Assembly: GCA_937871585.1 (NCBI GenBank)
Contig: CALMPJ010000194.1
Coordinates: forward strand, 1 to 54,914
DNA: 54,914 nt
Direction of reading: 5' to 3'
Origin: an uncultured Acidobacteriota bacterium
GTDB lineage: Bacteria > Acidobacteriota > Blastocatellia > Pyrinomonadales > Pyrinomonadaceae
Numbering within the stretch: the first letter of the stretch is position 1; the number at the start of each line of letters is the position of its first letter. The notes under the pieces are model-generated. The model searched no databases. It saw nothing but the letters and a program-made list of their open reading frames with translations, and was not told the origin of the DNA. The position numbers and the translations under genes are program-made. Below are positions 52,196 to 54,914 of the stretch, piece after piece.

Positions 52196-52492
52196 ATGAC
52201 ATATATTGTTGCCGAACCATGTGTTGATTGTAAGTACAGTGACTGCGCCGCAGTTTGCCCCGTCGAGGCATTTCACGAACTGCCCGACCGTCTCCTTATC
52301 AATCCCGACACGTGCATCGACTGCGACGCCTGCCTGCCGGAATGCCCTGTCGAGGCCATTTATTCGGATATGTCGATCCCCGAAGAATACATGCCGTGGC
52401 TAGAAATTAACGCCACCGCCGAAAACTACCCGATCATTAGCGTAAAGCAACCGGCTTTGTTTGGCCCGAATTGTAAGGGACAGCCCGAATAG
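52196..52492 (+). CDS. fdxA: 7Fe-type ferredoxin
   Basis: 98 residues from ATG 52196, chosen for GAGGA six bases upstream and for the usual MTYIVAEPC start; an in-frame ATG at 52142 is less likely. Cluster ligands CVDCKYSDCAAVCP (first site, typical of a 3Fe-4S or mixed cluster) and CIDCDACLPECPVEAI (4Fe-4S). FdxA-like. Soluble electron carrier. Followed by an intrinsic terminator, convergent with the TonB receptor. Divergent from glpX. Confidence 0.92.
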   Translation: MTYIVAEPCVDCKYSDCAAVCPVEAFHELPDRLLINPDTCIDCDACLPECPVEAIYSDMSIPEEYMPWLEINATAENYPIISVKQPALFGPNCKGQPE

Positions 52493-52513
52493 TAGACCTG
52501 AACTTATGTTTGT

Positions 52514-52542
52514 AAGGACGATCTAATTGGTCGTCCTTTTTT
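52514..52542 (+). terminator. Intrinsic terminator of the ferredoxin gene
   Basis: AAGGACGA (52514-52521) pairs with TCGTCCTT (52531-52538) around a 9-base loop, followed by T residues to 52542. The last bases touch the stop of the convergent TonB receptor. Confidence 0.88.
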
Positions 52543-54571
52543 ACTTCCACCGAATCCCGACACGAATTGTCGCACCCGAATTGACCGTACGGATCGGAGT
52601 CCTACCGGTCGAGTAGCGGGAGTTTGCGATGTTTTCGGCGGCAGCGAACAGCGAAACGCCGTGTTTAAATCGTCGAGAAACAAAAGCGTCGATCTGGGCA
52701 TATGGTTCGAGGCGGAATTGGTTTTGATCGTCGTCAAACTGCTCACCGGCAGCACGGCCTTGCAGGGCAAATGTCCATTTCGTGAGATCGTAGCGAACTT
52801 GAAATGTGGCCTGATGGCGGGCAACTTGTGGAACTCGGAGTCCGACGAGCGACGGTTCGGCATCGAATTCGACAGCCGTTGGATCGACGAATTGGTAACC
52901 TGCTGCGAAATAGATCGACCGAAACGTTGCGTCAAACTCAGCTTCGAATCCAGCGATACGATTTCGGCCCATATTCTGCCGCTGCCGCGTGATCAGCGTC
53001 GGCATCGTAGTTAGTGTGACATTTGCGATCGGGCGGGAAACTTCCGTGTAAAATGCGGCGGTTCGAAGACCGAGGCCATTACGTCGAAATGTGACTCCGG
53101 ATTCGAAATTCACAGCTCTCTCAGCGCTCAGGTCGGCGTTCGCAAGCGTGTTTACGTTCCCAACGCGAAATGAGCGATAGAGTTCATTGAGCGTCGGGCT
53201 GCGAAAACTCGACGAGCCGCTGGCGTAAACCGAAACGCCATCATTCAAGGTGTACAGCAGAGCTAAGTGCGGGCTGAAGGCCGTTTCGCTTCGGTATGCA
53301 AATGTTGAATCGGTTATCGCGCTTGTGGACAACACAATGCTCGAGACGCGGCCATTCGAGTTTCGCCAATGATCGATGCGTGCTCCCGCAACGACGGCTA
53401 GTTTGTCTGAAAGCTTGATCGCGTCACGAAGAAATATTCCAACACCGTTATCTTGGCCGCCGGAACCGGCTTTAGTAGTCGCCAAATTGTTCGAAAACGC
53501 AACCTCATCGCTTGCACCGCGAACCTGTCGCATATCGATCCCACCTACCAGCGAATGCCGGCCAAGGCTTCCCGACATAACGACTGAGCCGCCGACATTC
53601 TGAGATGGAACGCGTTGAATTCGGATAAGATTCTCGACGGTTCTGCCAGTGTTAACGGCAGAGAAAGTCTGATCGTAACCTTGAGTTCCGCCAAACGCCC
53701 GGAACTCAAACTTCAGCTCATTGGTTTGCAGAGTACCGCCGGTAGTGAGGCCGCGAATGTGCGAGCGGTTGGTCTGAAGTCCGGTTCCGTTTGTTCGAAC
53801 CTCGCCAAAAAAGGCTGGTCGAACAAAAACGGAGGTATTATCTCCAAATTTTCGGCTAATTCGCGTCAGAAAACTGGTGTAACGAACGCCGGCGTAACCA
53901 TCTACGGGACCTTGAACGGCAGGATCGATCGGCTTCGAGCCGCGAGTTTGAAATGCTGCAGCGGTTCCGTCAATTGACCAATTCTTCGAGTCAAAACCGC
54001 CGAAACCTGACGCTCCGAACGACTGTTGAGAACCGACGAATACGTCAGAAGAAAAAGTGTATTTTTTCTCAGGCTTTCGCGGTATAATATTAACGGCTCC
54101 GCTGAGGGCGTAGTTGCCGTAAAGGCTCGACGCACCTCCGCGAAGCACCTCGACTTGATCGATCGTGATCACAGGAACACGTTCCCACTGCACCCAACCA
54201 CCAAACGGATCATTGAGCGGAATTCCGTCAAACAGCACCGCTGCACGGCTGGCTCCGCTTGAGCCTATGCCGCGAAATGATACGCCCTGCGTCGTTGGAT
54301 TCGAACTCCGGCCACTGGTTCTCCGAAATGTTGAAAAACCGACGATTTGGCGAATTACATCGTCCGGCATCACAGCGGCTGTCGTTTGGATCGACTTTCG
54401 CGAAATGACATCGACGCTCGCCGGCGTGTCGGCGACCGAGTTTCCGGCTCTGTCGGCGACAACGATGACCTCTTCGCGGATCGGTTCGGGCGATGGCTTC
54501 GGGGTCGGCGATTGACTGCTAACTGTTGCAGCAAATAGGAATAGAAAACTTATGGCTGCCGCAGTTTGCAT
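52541..54571 (-). CDS. TonB-dependent outer-membrane receptor
   Basis: 676 residues. Signal peptide (AAAISFLFLFAATVSS). A TonB-box-like EEVIVVADRAG follows near residue 35. Plug domain at ~40-160 (TPASVDVISRKSI, VLFDGIPLNDPFGGW, IDQVEVLRGGASSLYGNYAL with the usual plug end), then a 22-strand type barrel ending in IRVGIRWK. The BtuB/CirA-like pattern could carry a siderophore, vitamin B12 or other ligand. No cobalamin-riboswitch-like sequence was seen in the short upstream region. Starts at ATG 54571 without a clear ribosome site. Confidence 0.93.
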   Translation of the reverse strand: MQTAAAISFLFLFAATVSSQSPTPKPSPEPIREEVIVVADRAGNSVADTPASVDVISRKSIQTTAAVMPDDVIRQIVGFSTFRRTSGRSSNPTTQGVSFRGIGSSGASRAAVLFDGIPLNDPFGGWVQWERVPVITIDQVEVLRGGASSLYGNYALSGAVNIIPRKPEKKYTFSSDVFVGSQQSFGASGFGGFDSKNWSIDGTAAAFQTRGSKPIDPAVQGPVDGYAGVRYTSFLTRISRKFGDNTSVFVRPAFFGEVRTNGTGLQTNRSHIRGLTTGGTLQTNELKFEFRAFGGTQGYDQTFSAVNTGRTVENLIRIQRVPSQNVGGSVVMSGSLGRHSLVGGIDMRQVRGASDEVAFSNNLATTKAGSGGQDNGVGIFLRDAIKLSDKLAVVAGARIDHWRNSNGRVSSIVLSTSAITDSTFAYRSETAFSPHLALLYTLNDGVSVYASGSSSFRSPTLNELYRSFRVGNVNTLANADLSAERAVNFESGVTFRRNGLGLRTAAFYTEVSRPIANVTLTTMPTLITRQRQNMGRNRIAGFEAEFDATFRSIYFAAGYQFVDPTAVEFDAEPSLVGLRVPQVARHQATFQVRYDLTKWTFALQGRAAGEQFDDDQNQFRLEPYAQIDAFVSRRFKHGVSLFAAAENIANSRYSTGRTPIRTVNSGATIRVGIRWK

Positions 54572-54658
54572 AAAAAAAAGGTTGCATTCGGGAACTAAAC
54601 AGTGTTTAGATGTATCTTATCACGGGGAAAACTTGGAGTTGACCACTAGGAAATGTCT

Positions 54659-54914
54659 ATGTTCGACAACGTAGCATCAATAGCCGCAAAACCTTCGCGC
54701 CGAGTCGTTGACTGGCGAATGAAGGTGCTTGTTTTGTTTGGCACGCGGCCGGAGGTGATAAAACTTGCGCCCGTGATCCACGAACTTCGTAAGAAATTCT
54801 TCCAGACCATCGTCGTTTCATCAAGCCAACACAAACAGCTGCTAAAACCGTTTCTTGAGGCTCTCGAAGTCGATGTCGATTTCGATCTGAGCGTTATGAA
54901 ACGCGACCAAACTC
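54659..54914 (+). CDS. wecB: UDP-N-acetylglucosamine 2-epimerase (partial, C-terminus off the right edge)
   Basis: The visible 85 codons include KVLVLFGTRPEVIKLAPVIH and SSSQHKQLLKPFLEALEV, the strongly conserved N-terminus of the enzyme that makes UDP-ManNAc for surface polysaccharides. GTRPE(V/A)IK is diagnostic. An in-frame ATG 54659 has AGGA seven bases upstream and adds 20 residues to the core start at 54719; ATG 54653 is also in frame. Divergent from the TonB receptor. Only the first domain is seen. Confidence 0.88.
   Translation, partial: MFDNVASIAAKPSRRVVDWRMKVLVLFGTRPEVIKLAPVIHELRKKFFQTIVVSSSQHKQLLKPFLEALEVDVDFDLSVMKRDQT

Noticed and set aside
54572..54658. Cobalamin riboswitch before the TonB receptor
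   Set aside because: The gap to the divergent wecB is under 90 bases and lacks the conserved B12-box; too short for a cobalamin riboswitch.

Overview
The window looks like a chromosomal stretch of a Gram-negative, aerobic heterotroph. Lipid A genes (lpxK, lpxI), a TonB-dependent receptor, periplasmic signal peptides and lipoboxes show an outer membrane. Gene content, the mix of secreted peptidases and the abundant short palindromic repeats between genes fit Acidobacteriota (perhaps Blastocatellia), but this is an inference from style, not from a marker gene. No rRNA, tRNA, CRISPR array, phage or transposase gene was seen.

1-14.5 kb is dominated by tryptophan/kynurenine breakdown and stress functions. 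On the minus strand a tightly overlapping set reads traB/gumN-like, 3-hydroxyanthranilate dioxygenase, ACMS decarboxylase, kynureninase, kynurenine 3-monooxygenase (cut by the left edge). A RidA-type protein at 7.7-8.2 kb (possible 2-aminomuconate deaminase) and an ALDH8-type dehydrogenase at 13.0-14.5 kb (2-aminomuconate semialdehyde dehydrogenase) would supply the next steps. Between them lie an FAD amine oxidase-like gene, a MazF-type toxin-antitoxin pair with its own promoter/operator, an alcohol dehydrogenase, MsrA, an ECF sigma factor with zinc-finger anti-sigma and two DUF4097 envelope proteins, and dCTP deaminase.

14.5-25.5 kb carries a cupin protein, an exported peptidase T with a C-terminal frameshift, the heat-shock operon hrcA-grpE-dnaK-dnaJ (minus strand), a SprT-like metalloprotein, a 580-base repeat-rich gap, a lipoprotein and a dienoyl-CoA reductase-like SDR. 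25.5-34.5 kb has a large exported protein, trpG and trpD, lpxK, and a minus-strand membrane operon (STT3-like GT-C protein, lipoprotein, AI-2E family transporter, a 46-residue membrane protein). 34-42 kb holds a hydrolase, a thioesterase, a ferredoxin, Fe/Mn superoxide dismutase, a Cys-rich secreted protein behind a promoter whose spacer contains a C9 tract, lipoyl synthase, bacterioferritin-like protein, GNAT, LpxI, an M28 peptidase and RsmI. 42-55 kb holds a Gly/Asn-rich secreted protein, a subtilase operon, a paired active/inactive M16 peptidase set, the gluconeogenic pair glpX-ppsA, a 7Fe-type ferredoxin, a TonB receptor and the start of wecB.

The most notable non-coding signals are the C9 promoter tract at 36.1 kb (candidate phase variation), a TA operator embedded between -35 and -10 at 6.13 kb, and several unrelated palindromic repeat elements that end only 6-8 bases before start codons (13.0, 34.55 and 36.92 kb).
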